A DNA stretch of 64,000 nt. Source: Drechslerella dactyloides. Taxonomy: Eukaryota > Ascomycota > Orbiliomycetes > Orbiliales > Orbiliaceae. Where the stretch lies: positions 1,426,001 through 1,490,000 of the forward strand of contig JAGTWJ010000001.1 of NCBI GenBank assembly GCA_020064725.1. The letters run 5' to 3'. Below the pieces are notes generated by a model. It did no database searches, was not told the origin of the DNA, and saw nothing but the letters and a program-made list of their open reading frames with translations. Shown in pieces: positions 1 to 10,691 of this stretch. Within the stretch, counting starts at the first letter, position 1. The number at the start of each line of letters is the position of its first letter. The position numbers and the translations under genes are program-made.

Positions 1-512
1 TCTCCTGGCAATTGGTCCAGTGGAAGATACATCTCGGGCCGGTTGGTACGAATCGCGAGGCGCCCATGTCGGGATCGGTGTATTCGGTGCTGACGCCGCC
101 GCGGCTGGTCCCGAGACCGCCGCTCTCTCTTGAGTCCCAACGACCTGACGAGGAGCCGATTGAGAATATATCTGCGAAGGACGAAAGCAGGTTATTGGGT
201 GGACCGTTCTGGTAACCCGCTTGGTCTAGCACTCTTGTTAGCACATTAACCGGGTCGGGCGGGGCTGGGCGGGTCGACTTACACGGAACAGCGGGCGTGG
301 AGACATAGCTTGCGCTATCCGAGAAGTTGTCGATTTCGAGGTCCTGGGGATAGTAGCTCCCCGCATTGTTGGTCACATCGCTATATCCATAGCCTGGATT
401 GGAGTAACGGGGATCGCTGGGATCGTAACCTAGAACGTTACCGCGGTCAACATCGCCGTCCGGCAGTTTGAAAGGAAGATCCAGCCAACTCACCAAAGTG
501 GTTATAACTCAT
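1..512 (-). CDS. Unrecognised protein, 5' part only (3' end outside window)
   Basis: The gene runs leftwards out of the window; 130 residues are visible. I place exon 1 at 494-512, exon 2 at 283-429 and exon 3 from 225 to the edge. The introns have GTGAGT and GTAAGT donors and CTAG acceptors, and phase is kept across both. The visible protein is rich in Tyr, Ser, Gly and Asn and looks disordered, starting MSYNHFGYDPSDPRYSNPGY. The last visible residues include RCIFHWTNCQE, a C-x5-C spacing that could begin a zinc finger. That is a guess, because the second half of any finger lies outside the window. No family is recognised. Coding status is supported by clean open exons and good splice sites, not by homology. 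Confidence 0.6.
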
Positions 513-3500
513 GGTGCCGCTCAGTTAATGATAGGGCTGCTTACGATACCGCACCTCGCACCGCACCGTCGTGAATGAAGTTGAAGGAAAGCCGAAGGAA
601 AACAGCGCAGATGGCCAGCAGCGTACTATATACCCAGTCAGAGCCCGGCAGGGTGCATGCGAACTAACGGCTTTGCCAGAGCCCCACCCTAGCTGGTGCC
701 TTCCCAAGCCAGACGACCCCAGACGACGACGGGCTTAACGCATGAACCAGCTGGCCGGCCTGACCAGTGTCCAAACCGCATCAAAGGGCGAGATTGCGAA
801 CGAAGCTGTCAACTTGGAGATGGAGATTCGAATCCTAGATTGCATCGGATGCTTCGCCCGTTCAGCTCGTCATCACGGCGCTAAGAATCAAATCGCGAGC
901 GGGAGAAGGCGAGCCGTCCGGTGTAAGGATCCAGCTCGTGATGATTCACAACCCTGAATACATGAACAGGAAACAAGCAACGGGAATTCCGACGGCGCCA
1001 AATGCACATTCGCCGGCTCTCGGTTTGTTCCCTCTTTCGTCCGGCATGTCTGGGTGCATTGCATCGCCGTCACCTCGACCGCGATGGACCTGCCATCTCT
1101 GGCCGCAGCATCGCAACACAAGAGCGCCGCAGGACGAAAAACCGGGCACGAGCCATCCGACGCGGGATATTCACGGCCGCCCTCGTCGAACCAACGGATA
1201 GCTGCATGCAGACAGCCACTCGCGCACCTGGCGTCTGGGCTCCGCTATGCAAATGGCATCGACATCTACGGCGTCGTTCGAGATGCGCAGCCTGCGTGGC
1301 TGCGTTTGTTCCTGTCAGGCGGGCCGTGCAACAAACATCCACTCAGCGATGTCGGCCGCCTCGCTCGGCATCGTGAGGTTTGCGCATGAACGTTCTGCAG
1401 AGGGGCTATTGCCGGCTGTGCAAGTTCGTTTCAACTCGACTGTCTTTCGAATTTCGATTCGGTCATGAGGAACACAAAGCGACTTCAATAGCAAGGCGGC
1501 CCGTCTGCTTTGCTGTCACGTTCGTTCTAACCGAAGGATCACTGCGATTACGTCCGTGCATGCAGGCTAACTGACAGACCAACCAGCATAACAGCAACTT
1601 GACTAAACCAAAATATCTAACCGTCCAACGCTGACCAAGCACCCGCCCTTCCAACGTCGCGGGAATATAACGTCGAGGCCGCCAACGTGGATGAAAATTC
1701 GCAAACTGATCCGGGAAGCTGCCGTGCGGGCGATTGTTGCTATATATAACGGATGCTAACAATAGCCTTATCCTTATCCCCTCGCTATCCGCATCCCTAC
1801 CGATCCTGTCCCGCCGTCTCGCTCGCTCGCTCGCTCGCCCGCGCGTGATTTGACATGCACCCAACGCCGTGGCCGCGGATGCGGCAGGCCGTGCCGATGC
1901 AGTTTGCATAATATAAGGCAGATGCATGCAAGCTTCTGCCTGGAGCGGGCTCCACCACGCTTCGACGCCGAGACTCGAGGCTGCCGACGACAGTACATAT
2001 AACTTGCGAATGGAGCCGCTGGGTTTTTTTTTATTTCGGTCATTATGACTGAAGCTGCTATTTTTACAGCTATCCGGAATGACAACGAGGCCTTTTTCCA
2101 CACGAATACTTGGACACTAACTGCACTTTTTCACAGTCAAGTTGATGAAATATCTGGTAAGTGGCCACGGGTTAACATGCACAAAGGAGGGGAAAGAAGT
2201 GAGAAGAGAAAGTAATCAATCACCAGAGTCCATACATATGTTTCCATGCAGACTTCGCCGTCGCAGTTTGGTTTACGAGAGACAACCATGCAGACGATTA
2301 TCTATATATAACACATAGTAGAAAGAAGCAAGAAAAACATCCATATATATCGAGGAAACCCGAAACTATAAACGGCAGCTTGACTCACGAAAGTCGACAC
2401 GGCCAGCTATCGGTGCCATTACTATATATACCTATACGTGCTTCTTTCATAGTCTCTCTCCCGCCGTGCGCACTTGCATGCACCGGGTCGAAATCTATCC
2501 ATCGATAGTTATAGTCTCGAAGCCAGGCGCTGTAGCGATAGTTAGTCGATATCGAGAGTCGTCGACACTGAATTATCACCAGGCACCTACATTGTTTTCA
2601 TGATGCATCCATCCATTGTACGTATGCATACGTACGCATCTCGTCGCAAACCGCAGCCGAATGGATCCTCGGAAGGTCAGCATTCACCTAGTCCTTGAGA
2701 CTAGATATGGATTTTACCCGCCGCAAGTTGATTTGACCATATATGTATATGCATGCACGACCGCACGGTGTGGGTGAGCTCTGTAAATATATATAGATAT
2801 CGTGGTTTCGGGGATGCAGATGCAATGCTGACTATAGATAGTATACAGACCGTTGCACTCCCACTAGCGAGATACTATATATATTTTTTCCAGTTAACAA
2901 GTTTTGAAAATATCGTGAATTAATTAGCCTGAAGGCCATATATACTTCCCAAATCGAATCGGCGACTGCGATGAATCATCGATTGCATATATATGCATGC
3001 CAGCGCGCGCTACGATTGGAAGGCAAACCGCGATCACTTTTTATTTTAGCAAGCAATCGTCCAGCCTCTTATTTATGTTTTCGGTTTGGAATTACAGATT
3101 CAACATCGGACGGTCTCCGGGCCGTGCAGGAATTAATGGGTGCGTGCATGAATGCATAGTCATGTGGCAACGGAGGCATGCATGTAGCTTTGCGGCACAG
3201 TCGAGTTCGAAACATCAACTGCGGCGGCTGCTTGCATGCCTGCAGACTACCTACCTACACAAAGCAAGCACTGGTCTCGCAAGCCAAACCCACACGGTTA
3301 AGTTCCAGGGTCTGGTTTACGAACCAGCAAGTACCGTCGCCGATACCATGTTTACTATTTTGGAGCCTCTTGGTGGTGTCGAGACTGAATTACGTATACT
3401 AGCATCACCTAAACTCCAACGCCATTGATTCCCAGCATGCTGTCTATCGACGAAATATACACCATCCACTACAAATGATAATATGAAGATAGGAAGTAGA

Positions 3501-3587
3501 AGGCTATATTACAAACTGAGCACCACCCCCTCCACCACCTCTAAACACAATATAATAGATAGTTCATACGCTATAAAAAAGGAAAAA
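513..3587. other. Intergenic stretch, no supported gene
   Basis: About 3 kb between the left-edge gene and the Yip1 3' end. The open frames here, the longest being 212 codons on the minus strand at 1463-2101, have low-complexity or random-looking composition and no recognisable domain. A CTCG tandem run lies at about 1818-1837. From about 2.1 kb onward the sequence becomes AT-rich, with many TATATA and TGCATG motifs. Confidence 0.6.
2618..2635. repeat. Perfect 18-bp palindrome
   Basis: GTACGTATGCATACGTAC reads the same on both strands. It lies in the AT-rich, TGCATG-rich intergenic stretch. No function is assigned; alternating purine-pyrimidine tracts like this can arise by chance or by repeat expansion. 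Confidence 0.6.
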
Positions 3588-4148
3588 TCAAGTGCTACCC
3601 CTCGCGATCCCCGCAGCAACACTACCAGCCTCCAACGGCACCTTGCCAACCCTCCCAGCCACCGTCCCGATCACCGCCCCGGCGCCAGCAGCCCCCGCAC
3701 CACCGCCGCGACTGCTAAAGATGCTCATGATGCCGAACACGCAATAAAACAACGCAAGAGGGTACGCCACCAACATCCTCATATCCCGCACCCGCAGCAC
3801 GGCCACAAACATTGCCGAACTGCTAAACGTGCACCACGATATCGCTACCGCCGTCGTCGCGAACCCCAGCACGCCGTCCATGGGTACCGCCACGCCGATG
3901 AAGGAGGTGAGCACCAGCGGTAAGAGACAGTAGCCGAGGACGGAGGTGGAGCGGATGTAGTTGATGTTGACGCCGAGCGGGGCCATGAGGTTTAGGATCA
4001 GGTGGAGGGAGATGGAGCCGAGGAGGGCGCAGCCGTAGATGTAGCCAAAGTGCACGCGGCCGCTCTGTTACCTCGTTAGCATTGCGATATAAGTGATGCG
4101 TGCATGAGTGGCGGTAGGATATTGGGACGTGTAGTATGGAATGTGTGG

Positions 4149-4180
<32 letters not shown>

Positions 4181-5063
4181 ATGGAATGTACGTACGAGGA
4201 GGAGGAAGGTTCCGAAGAGGAAGCAGAAGAGTATCGGCCCGGCGAGGTCGCTGTCGTCCATGATGTGCTGGTCCATCGACGCCATGGGGTTCAGCACCGC
4301 GAGTGTCTGCGCAAATACACCAATTAGCATTGTACTGATAACAAACCCGTGCAGATCACGGAGAGTTTGGTTATGAGACCAAGGTAGCTGGCCACAAATG
4401 CTGATGCTCGTCACTGCACGGGAGGGAGGCTATAGCTGCTCCCGCGTCCATGAGACGACTTGATAGCAATTCCCGCAGCTACGAGGTAGCACGGCAATCG
4501 GGATGCTAGCATTGAGCTTTCGAGACTGAGTGATAGCTTCGGCAACCTGTCTCGTATGCTAGACGTCAACCCAGACGCCGCGAGGCGCCCCAATGCGCTG
4601 GTCTCGGAGACGCTGGCCCTCCACCAGAGCCTGCCAATGGGCGAGCAAGAGCCTCCGCAGCCGACGCGCATAGCAAAAGCTGCATCCGACGAGCGTGGTA
4701 AAGTGACGTGCAACTGACCTTCATCTTGATGTGCCCAAAGTTGATACCGAGCTCCTCGAGCAGCGTCGCCTCGTCATCGTACCCGCCGGTGCCAAAGGCG
4801 GCGAGCAAGCCGGCGGGCAGCTGCCGTGCAGGATCGACGCCGACGCCGCCCATGCCTCCGGCACCGGCAAACCCGCCGCCATGGCCGCCGGGATGCGCGC
4901 CGCCGTACGCAGCGTAGGCGCCCTGGGCGGGCGTGGTGTGTCCGCTGACGCGTCCGGTGGGGTCGCCGTAGGAGGAGGAGTAGAACTGCAGGTTGGCGGC
5001 GGAGGAAGAAGGGCCGGCGGCGGCGGAGGAGGCGCCGTACGCGTAGTTGGGGTTGTAGGACAT
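3588..5063 (-). CDS. yip1: Yip1 family membrane protein of ER-to-Golgi transport
   Basis: Three exons, 4719-5063, 4196-4306 and 3588-4064, all phase 0, give 310 residues. The order is a Tyr/Gly/Ala/Ser-rich cytosolic N-terminus, the family signature LLEELGINFGHIKMK at about 101-115 split from TLAVLNP by intron 1, the DLAGP motif at 135-139, then SGRVHFGYIYG at 153-163 and several hydrophobic segments to the end. This order matches Yip1/YIPF5. Proteins of this family bind Ypt/Rab GTPases and Yif1 and act in COPII vesicle formation and fusion with the Golgi. Intron 1 is about 412 nt, long for this window. Intron 2 carries a CA/GT microsatellite. The start chosen is the first ATG in the frame of the N-terminal exon. 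The family call is firm; no key motif is missing. Confidence 0.93.
4151..4179. repeat. GT dinucleotide microsatellite inside a yip1 intron
   Basis: About fourteen GT units in a row, lying wholly in intron 2 of the Yip1 gene (read as CA on the coding strand). It does not touch the splice sites. Confidence 0.9.
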
Positions 5064-5807
5064 GGTTGGCGATGGTGGAGTTGTGGAGGTGGAGGAATGG
5101 AGGTAGGTGGTGAGGGAGCTTGGGGCGTTACCTCATATCCGCCGCTTGACGTTTCGTGGCTTCTCGGCAGCCAACGCAGGCCAAACGTCGACGTCCACGC
5201 TGGCACCTCTTCCAACTGCAAACGGACTGCAGCAGCTATTCAGTGTTCCTCCAACGGCTCTGGAGCTGAGCAAACGTCTGCAATGCACTTGCAGCCAGCT
5301 GCCAGCCTTGTATGAAGCTTGGGCTTGACGTTTCCATTGACATTGCTCAGTGTCTTAACCTCACGTCGTATATCCAAGCGCTATAACGTAGTCTAGTTAC
5401 GAGACGGGTGTTGGGTCACCTGCCAGCATATATTGATATATCGATATCACTACAATATCTATCACATGCAATATTAGTAAGTATAAGGTATGTACTGCAA
5501 CGGTCCATCGGTAGCGCAGTTGCAGCGCATGTCCGTATGATATTGTAATATCACATGTCGTCTACGTATACACCGCGCGGCACCGCCCGCCAGAGCATCC
5601 ATCCGATCGATATCCGCCACGAAAAGTCCCCAGATGTACGAATCCATTTATGAATTCCAGATGTATTGTAAACGCGCTACGTGGTATCCACGCCCAAAAC
5701 GAAAACTAAACCCGCCAACGCCAATGCAATCCCATGCCCATCCCATCCAAAGAACCCCGCCGCCGCGTATAACTATATATTTCCACGATGCAGTGTATAT
5801 AAAGCTA
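5064..5807. other. Yip1 upstream region and Pex23-like 3' flank
   Basis: Both neighbours are on the minus strand, so this stretch holds the yip1 promoter and the 3' flank of the peroxin gene. A GGTAGCGCAG box at about 5510 resembles the D-arm and A-box of a tRNA, but no matching T-arm or acceptor stem follows. No gene is supported. Confidence 0.5.
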
Positions 5808-7443
5808 CTACCTACTCGGCGCCTCCTCCGTCTCGGTGACCGTGATCGTCGCCGAGCCGTTCAGCGACGCGCCCTCCGCTGCGTCCCCGCCGTCGGCATG
5901 CCCCTCGTCCTCCACCAGCTCCGCATTGCGATACCATCTGCCCACCCATCACACAGTCAGTAAGCGGCGGTCTACGCAAAATAGTAAAAGGAATAGAACG
6001 CACCTCCTGCGCCGCGTGTAGGCGCTCCAGCTGTCGACGCCGCGCTTGCCGTTCCGCCACTTGTTATCGTAATAAACCCACCCGTTGCCCGCCTTCTTCT
6101 TCTCCTCCTCCTCCCCTTCCACCTGCCAGCTCTGGCCCTCCACCCACCGCCACCGCATCCCGTTCTTCGCCGCCGGCAGCACAAACTCGTCCACGGGCGG
6201 ACACGCGGATAGATGCTCGTCCGTCCACGCCGGCCGCTCGTACGCGAATAGGCTCGACGTCCACCCGACGCCCAGCCACCGCCGCTGGTTCTCGTAGATC
6301 GAGAAGGTGAAGCGCACGCCGGGTGCCGTGCCCCGGTTCTGGTTGAGGTTGCCCAGCGGGGAGGACTTGTTCTTGAAGTGCGACGCTACAACGGAGGACG
6401 GCGTGCGGCGGTGTCGTTCGTCGGATCTGACGTCGAGGGTGGCGGCGGCGCCCTTCTTGCCGTTCGGCGTGCCGCGGGGCGGGAGCGGCGGCGGCTGCGG
6501 GATCTCCTGCGGCGTGAGGTTGAGGCCCGTGATGCGCTCGCAGACGTCGCGGATGATAGCGGACCGCCAGAGGATCGTCCGCATGACCCGCGCCGGCCGC
6601 GAGTGCCAGGAGAGAAAAGCGGTGCCGACAAACATGACGACGCGGCGCGACGTGATGATGTTGAACGGCGGCGAGGACAGCGCGATCCAGATCGGTGAGA
6701 CGAACAGGATGCGGATGAACAGCGTGATGAGCGTCGGCCCCATCGTCGCCGTCGTGGGCGACTGCCCGACGGAGAGGAAGGCCGCCAGGCTGGAGAAGGG
6801 GTCAGTCAGGATGGCGAAGCGGACGGCGAGCAGCTGCATCGTGTCGAGAATGTCGTCGAGCGACGGGTGCTCCTCTTCCTCTGCGGGCGGTCAGCACAGT
6901 TCCCCGCACCCCCATCGTATAATGAACTTACTCTTCGAGTTGCTGCGGGCAAACATGCCGAGGGCGAGCACGAGCACGACGAGGACGTTCCCAAGCCACC
7001 GGATGACGACGTCGCCGTACAGCGTCACCGCCCAGAACGCCGCAACGAGCAGAAAGCTCTCCCTGCGACAACATCAGCTCGGCCCTGACCACCATCCAAG
7101 ATGAGAGGAAAACGCACCACGGATCTTCAGTGGTCCATGTCAGCAGCCCGGCGACGCTGTTCGCAAACTTGGCGTACGGGTATATCTGCGACAGCACCTT
7201 TGTGATCTGCGGCGGGGTGCTGACGAGCAGCGGCGACTTTTGGAACACCTGGTGGTACGACGCGCGCTCGGACTGCGCGGGCGACTTTGCGAACGGCGCG
7301 ACGGTCGGCGGATGCGGATCGTTCGCGGAGGCGGAACCGCCCGCCGCGGCGGGGTCGGGCGGGGCGAGGTAGCTGCTGTAGCCGCTGCTGCCGGCGGGGG
7401 AGCTGCTGGGCCCGCCGGAGGAATAGGACGATGGCGCGCTCAT
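5808..7443 (-). CDS. pex23: Peroxin of the Pex23/Pex30-32 family (dysferlin domain)
   Basis: Four exons, 7118-7443, 6932-7062, 6004-6880 and 5808-5937, give 487 residues with every intron phase-consistent. The N-terminal part has a hydrophobic block after LTWTTEDPWESFLLVAAFW at about 100-148 and another at about 200-222, as in the integral peroxin family (Pex24p domain). The split dysferlin domain is clear: VRFTFSIYENQRRWLGVGW from about 341, and WVYYDNKW to YTRRRRWYRNAEL at about 420-452, the last part joined across intron 3. Relatives sit in ER subdomains and regulate peroxisome and lipid-droplet formation. An acidic tail follows. The start ATG at 7443 is my choice; the frame stays open upstream through a polyhistidine-coding repeat, so a longer N-terminus is possible. 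Pex24/28/29 is the main alternative family. Confidence 0.88.
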
Positions 7444-7573
7444 GTAGGATAGCCAGGGCGTGTCTGCAAAATGCGCATCCTCGAGCGGACGCAGCTTTTC
7501 GTCAGCGATGTGTCGTGGATCGATGGTGAAGGTGAAGTTGTGGTAGTGATGATAGTAATGGTGATGATAGTAA

Positions 7574-7612
7574 TGGTGGTGGTGGTGGTGGTGGTGGTGG
7601 TGGTGGTGGTGG
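7574..7612. repeat. TGG trinucleotide repeat (13 units)
   Basis: Thirteen perfect TGG units, preceded by related TGA/TAG-interrupted copies. On the minus strand it would read CAC and encode polyhistidine in the same frame as exon 1 of the Pex23-like gene. I treat it as upstream untranslated sequence. Confidence 0.9.
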
Positions 7613-8085
7613 AGGACAAGGGTGAGGGCGGGCTTGGAAGCAGGTTTGCAAACCACAGCCGGCGGCCGCGCCAGGCGGCCGTGAGGCATGACGATGGCCG
7701 GATGACGACACGACGGACGATGATTGGACAGATTTAAAAACTCACCAAGCGCTGCCATACATGATGCGGATGCGTACTCGGGGAAAGGATGATGCCTACG
7801 CGGACAGTTGTCAGCGTCGAGATGCCTTGTGCAGAACCGTCAACGGGATTCGGAATGGCGCCAGGCCCAGCCCGCAAGTGGAATGACGACGACGGCGACG
7901 ACGGCGGCGCGTACCTTAACCCGACGATGCTGAGGACGAGGAAGAGGGTGGGATTCTGCGGATTGCGGGCGAGCGAGCGTGAACGATGCGATGCGGTGGT
8001 GATCGAGGGAGCGCAGATGCATCGAGATGCAATGCATGTGATGGCAGCCGGCACGTGCGAGATTCGATGCCCATCGCCGATGACG

Positions 8086-8192
8086 TCCCCGGAACACTCC
8101 CCGGGACACTCCCGGAATACTCCCCGAGCAGCAATGTTCCGGGGTCATAGCTCCGGGTGCTCGGGGCCATTCCCGGGCCACTCCCGGGCGAA
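8086..8192. promoter_or_regulatory. Cluster of CCCGG/CCGGG motifs upstream of pam16
   Basis: Within about 105 bp there are repeated copies of a degenerate ACTCCC(C)GGGA-like unit on both strands. They include an inverted pair, CCCCGAGCA at 8122-8130 and TGCTCGGGG at 8158-8166, that could pair. The cluster ends about 125 bp before the pam16 ATG. It could be a binding-site array, but no factor is named. Confidence 0.35.
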
Positions 8193-8315
8193 AAGTTTGA
8201 TTGATATCACGACAGCTTCAAAGCCATCGACAGCTTGCTCCCCGCCGCGGAGCAGGCCTCTTCTCACCACTCCCCCACAATCCCATCGCCATCTCCCCCG
8301 CCCATCGCCGCCATC

Positions 8316-8825
8316 ATGGTCAGCACAATTCCACCGCATCCCCCCAATAGTATTCTTCGCTAACCGGATCAATCCTCGCAGGCCCACCGCATCATCTTCC
8401 AGATCGTCGCCACGGGCAGCCGCGTCGTCGGCCGCGCCTTCGTCGAAGCCTACAAGCAAGCCAACGCCTCCCACAAGTACGCCGCCGCCGCCGCCAACGG
8501 CTCCGCTCACAACCCCTCAGGCGGCTTCGCCGACCGCCGCTTCGCCGGCCTCTCCCTCGACGAGGCCTGCCGCATCCTCAACCTGCGCACGCCGGACTCC
8601 GCGGGCAAGCTGACGGGCCTCACGATGGACGAGGTCGCCGCGCAGTACAAGCGCCTCTTCGACGCGAACGACCCGACGAAGGGCGGCAGCTTCTACCTGC
8701 AGAGCAAGGTCGTCCGCGCGCAGGAGCGCCTGCAGGCGCAGCTCGGGCGGCAGGAGGCCGAGGTCGAGGAGGCACGGGCGGCGACGGAGAGCGTCAAGTT
8801 CTACAAGGAGAAGCCGCCGTCGTGA
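8316..8825 (+). CDS. pam16: Pam16/Tim16, subunit of the mitochondrial import motor
   Basis: Exon 1 consists only of the ATG (8316-8318). A 63-nt intron (GTCAGC to CGCAG) follows, and exon 2 is 8382-8825, giving 148 residues. The protein starts MAHRIIFQIVATGSRVVGRA, the hydrophobic N-terminus usual in this family. It continues with the J-like region: LSLDEACRILNLR, then YKRLFDANDPTKGGSFYLQS and KVVRAQERL. Pam16 pairs with Pam18/Tim14 at the inner membrane and restrains its stimulation of mtHsp70 in the presequence translocase motor. Like other Pam16 proteins it lacks the HPD motif of an active J domain. The length is normal. The start is decided by the intron, since exon 2 has no Met until residue 83 or so. 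A short Lys/Pro-ending tail is species-variable. Confidence 0.93.
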
Positions 8826-9647
8826 CGACGGTACATCTCCACACTAAATACTCACCTCGCGAGCTGTTGTTGTCGGCGGGGAGGGTTGAAGGAGGTCCAG
8901 CATCACATCCGGCGTTATCACGATTCCGTGCCGTCTAGAAAAACGGCACAATGCCATCCACCCTATCATCCATTCATCCGTTCATCATATCGCACAAGTT
9001 GGCCAGTTGGGGGTTCTAAATATCTTTTCGTGTGCGTGTATTACTAGCTGCCAGTATATTTTTCTTATTCACTGTACACATGTTCCGCCACACCTCTCTC
9101 TGTACATACATCCATACCATACCATATCATATCCGTATCCGCGAACATTCGCATCAAAAAAAGGACATACCCTGTAGATATAAAATACACCACCAATCAG
9201 CAGCGCCGATGCTATTCGCCCACGATCCGTCACATGCAAACCGCGCGGTCGTTAATTTCTGTTGGTGGCATGTGGCGGTGCCGACCAACCTTGCGGCACT
9301 CGGCTACGTCATAGGATACGACATGCTATCGCCACCCTGCCGGATAGCGAAGTTAAAGCATCGTGCAAGGCCGCGCAAGGACATCAGACCACTTGACCGC
9401 GGTCCACGCAGCCCTGCCGGCGCAGAGCTTTTTTCGTTCGTGTGCGAGTCGTGCCGTTGGGGGCAGATCAGGATTGAGCGTGGTGGTCAAACGTGGTAGG
9501 TGCTGCCGCGTCGACGGGCTGATATAAAGCTGCCCCTCCACCCCTCCTTTACTCATCATCTCCATCCCACTCTCTCACCACCACTACACATCACCACTTC
9601 AGACCCCAAGTGTTCAAACTCCAGTTTCACCACTAATAACCATCAAC
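8826..9647. other. pam16 3' flank and promoter of the RRM gene
   Basis: No gene is supported. The last 130 bp before the RRM gene contain a TATA box and a pyrimidine-rich (CT/CCA) tract, typical of strongly expressed fungal promoters and 5' leaders. Confidence 0.5.
9523..9528 (+). promoter_or_regulatory. TATA box of the RRM (Vip1-like) gene
   Basis: TATAAA lies 125 bp before the ATG at 9648. It is followed by a CT-rich stretch (about 9531-9600) that is a likely transcription start and leader region. Position and context support it; no transcript data are available. Confidence 0.5.
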
Positions 9648-10691
9648 ATGGCCGATAACGCTACTGGTATGTGAATCAAGTCTAATCAGCCCTGTGTAAC
9701 ATAAGGACTAACGGATATGCAGTCCACGTCGCGAACATCTCGCACAAGACGACGGAGAAGGAGATCCGCGACTTCTTCTCCTTCTGCGGCAAAATCAGCG
9801 ACCTCTCCGTCACCCCCTCCGCCTCCACCCCGGACGCCGTCCTCTCCGCCACCATCACCTTCGAGCAGCCCTCCGCCGCCCGCACCGCCCTCCTCCTCGA
9901 CAACACCCAGCTCTCGGGCACCCCAATCCACGTCTCCGCCGCCGCCTCCCTCGACGACCTGACCCACGACGCCGAGGGCGCCACCACCACCGGCGACGCC
10001 TCCCTCCCCTCGCAGGAGGACAAGCCCCGCACCGCCATCCTCGCGGAATACCTCGCGCACGGGTACACCCTCGGCGACAAGATTCTCCAACGGGGCATCG
10101 AATTCGACGAGAAGAACGGCATCTCCAGCCGCTTCAAAAAGTTCCTGGCGGACCTCGACTCGCGCCACAAGGTCTCCGACAAGAGCCGCGCGATGGACAC
10201 GACCTACGGCATCTCGGACCGCGCGACGCAAGGGTACAATACCGTCGCACGCTACCTTGACAACGCGCTGACCACGCCCACGGGCCAGAAAGTGCACACC
10301 TTCTACCAGAGCACCAAGAAGGAGGTCCTCGATATCCACAACGAGGCCGTCCGGCTGAAGAACATGAACCAGGGTCAGCGTGAGAAGTGCACTTGCGAGA
10401 ACACCGCCCAGGACGGCACCTGCACTTGCGGTTAGTCCAGTTTCTGCTCCGCTACCGTATATTTTTTTATATTGTATGCTGACGGTGGTGTAGCTCCGGG
10501 GTCGTGTGCGTGCGACGGGTGCAAGAAGAACGTTGCCGCGGACAAGGCTGCCGAGGCGGGATACACGCAGACGGAGGCTCCAGCGGCCTCCAGCTCTGCC
10601 ACTGGTCCAACCGAGAAAGTCGTGAGTGCTACTCTCCACACCAATTGAAGGAAGCGGTGGTGAAACTAACGTACAACAGACCTACCAATAG
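9648..10691 (+). CDS. vip1: RRM RNA-binding protein of Vip1 type with a CxC-rich tail
   Basis: Four exons, 9648-9666, 9723-10430, 10494-10621 and 10680-10691, give 288 residues. The last exon encodes only Thr-Tyr-Gln and the stop. Residues about 6-85 form one RRM: strand VHVANISHKTTEKEI, then AVLSATITFEQPSAARTALL as the RNP1 region. A helical middle part follows (LAEYLAHGYTLGDKI, SSRFKKFLADLDSRHK, YGISDRATQGYNTV), as in fungal Vip1-like proteins. The C-terminal part carries seven cysteines at about 229, 231, 240, 242, 247, 249 and 252, in three CxC pairs plus a CACDGC element. This is a metallothionein-like pattern, and an intron lies inside it. Vip1 relatives are cytoplasmic or cytoskeletal RNA-binding proteins of poorly known role. 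The RRM call is firm; the orthology is likely; metal binding by the tail is inference. Confidence 0.85.

Larger units (their letters stand above)
7444..8315. promoter_or_regulatory. Divergent promoter between pex23-like (-) and pam16 (+)
   Basis: The two genes start about 870 bp apart and point away from each other, so this stretch must hold both promoters. It contains the TGG repeat on the peroxin side and a cluster of CCCGG-type motifs on the pam16 side. No separate gene is supported. Confidence 0.6.

Noticed and set aside
1463..2101. 212-codon minus-strand frame
   Set aside because: The composition is random-looking, partly from CTCG repeats, with no domain and no splice partners.
5500..5570. 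tRNA-like GGTAGCGCAG box (A-box and D-arm)
   Set aside because: No GGTTCRA T-arm, no matching acceptor stem and no anticodon stem that pairs. It may be a tRNA-derived remnant, but it cannot be supported as a gene.
9686..10639. 317-codon antisense frame over the RRM gene
   Set aside because: It is a shadow of GC-rich codons of the plus-strand gene, whose exons and RRM motifs are clear.
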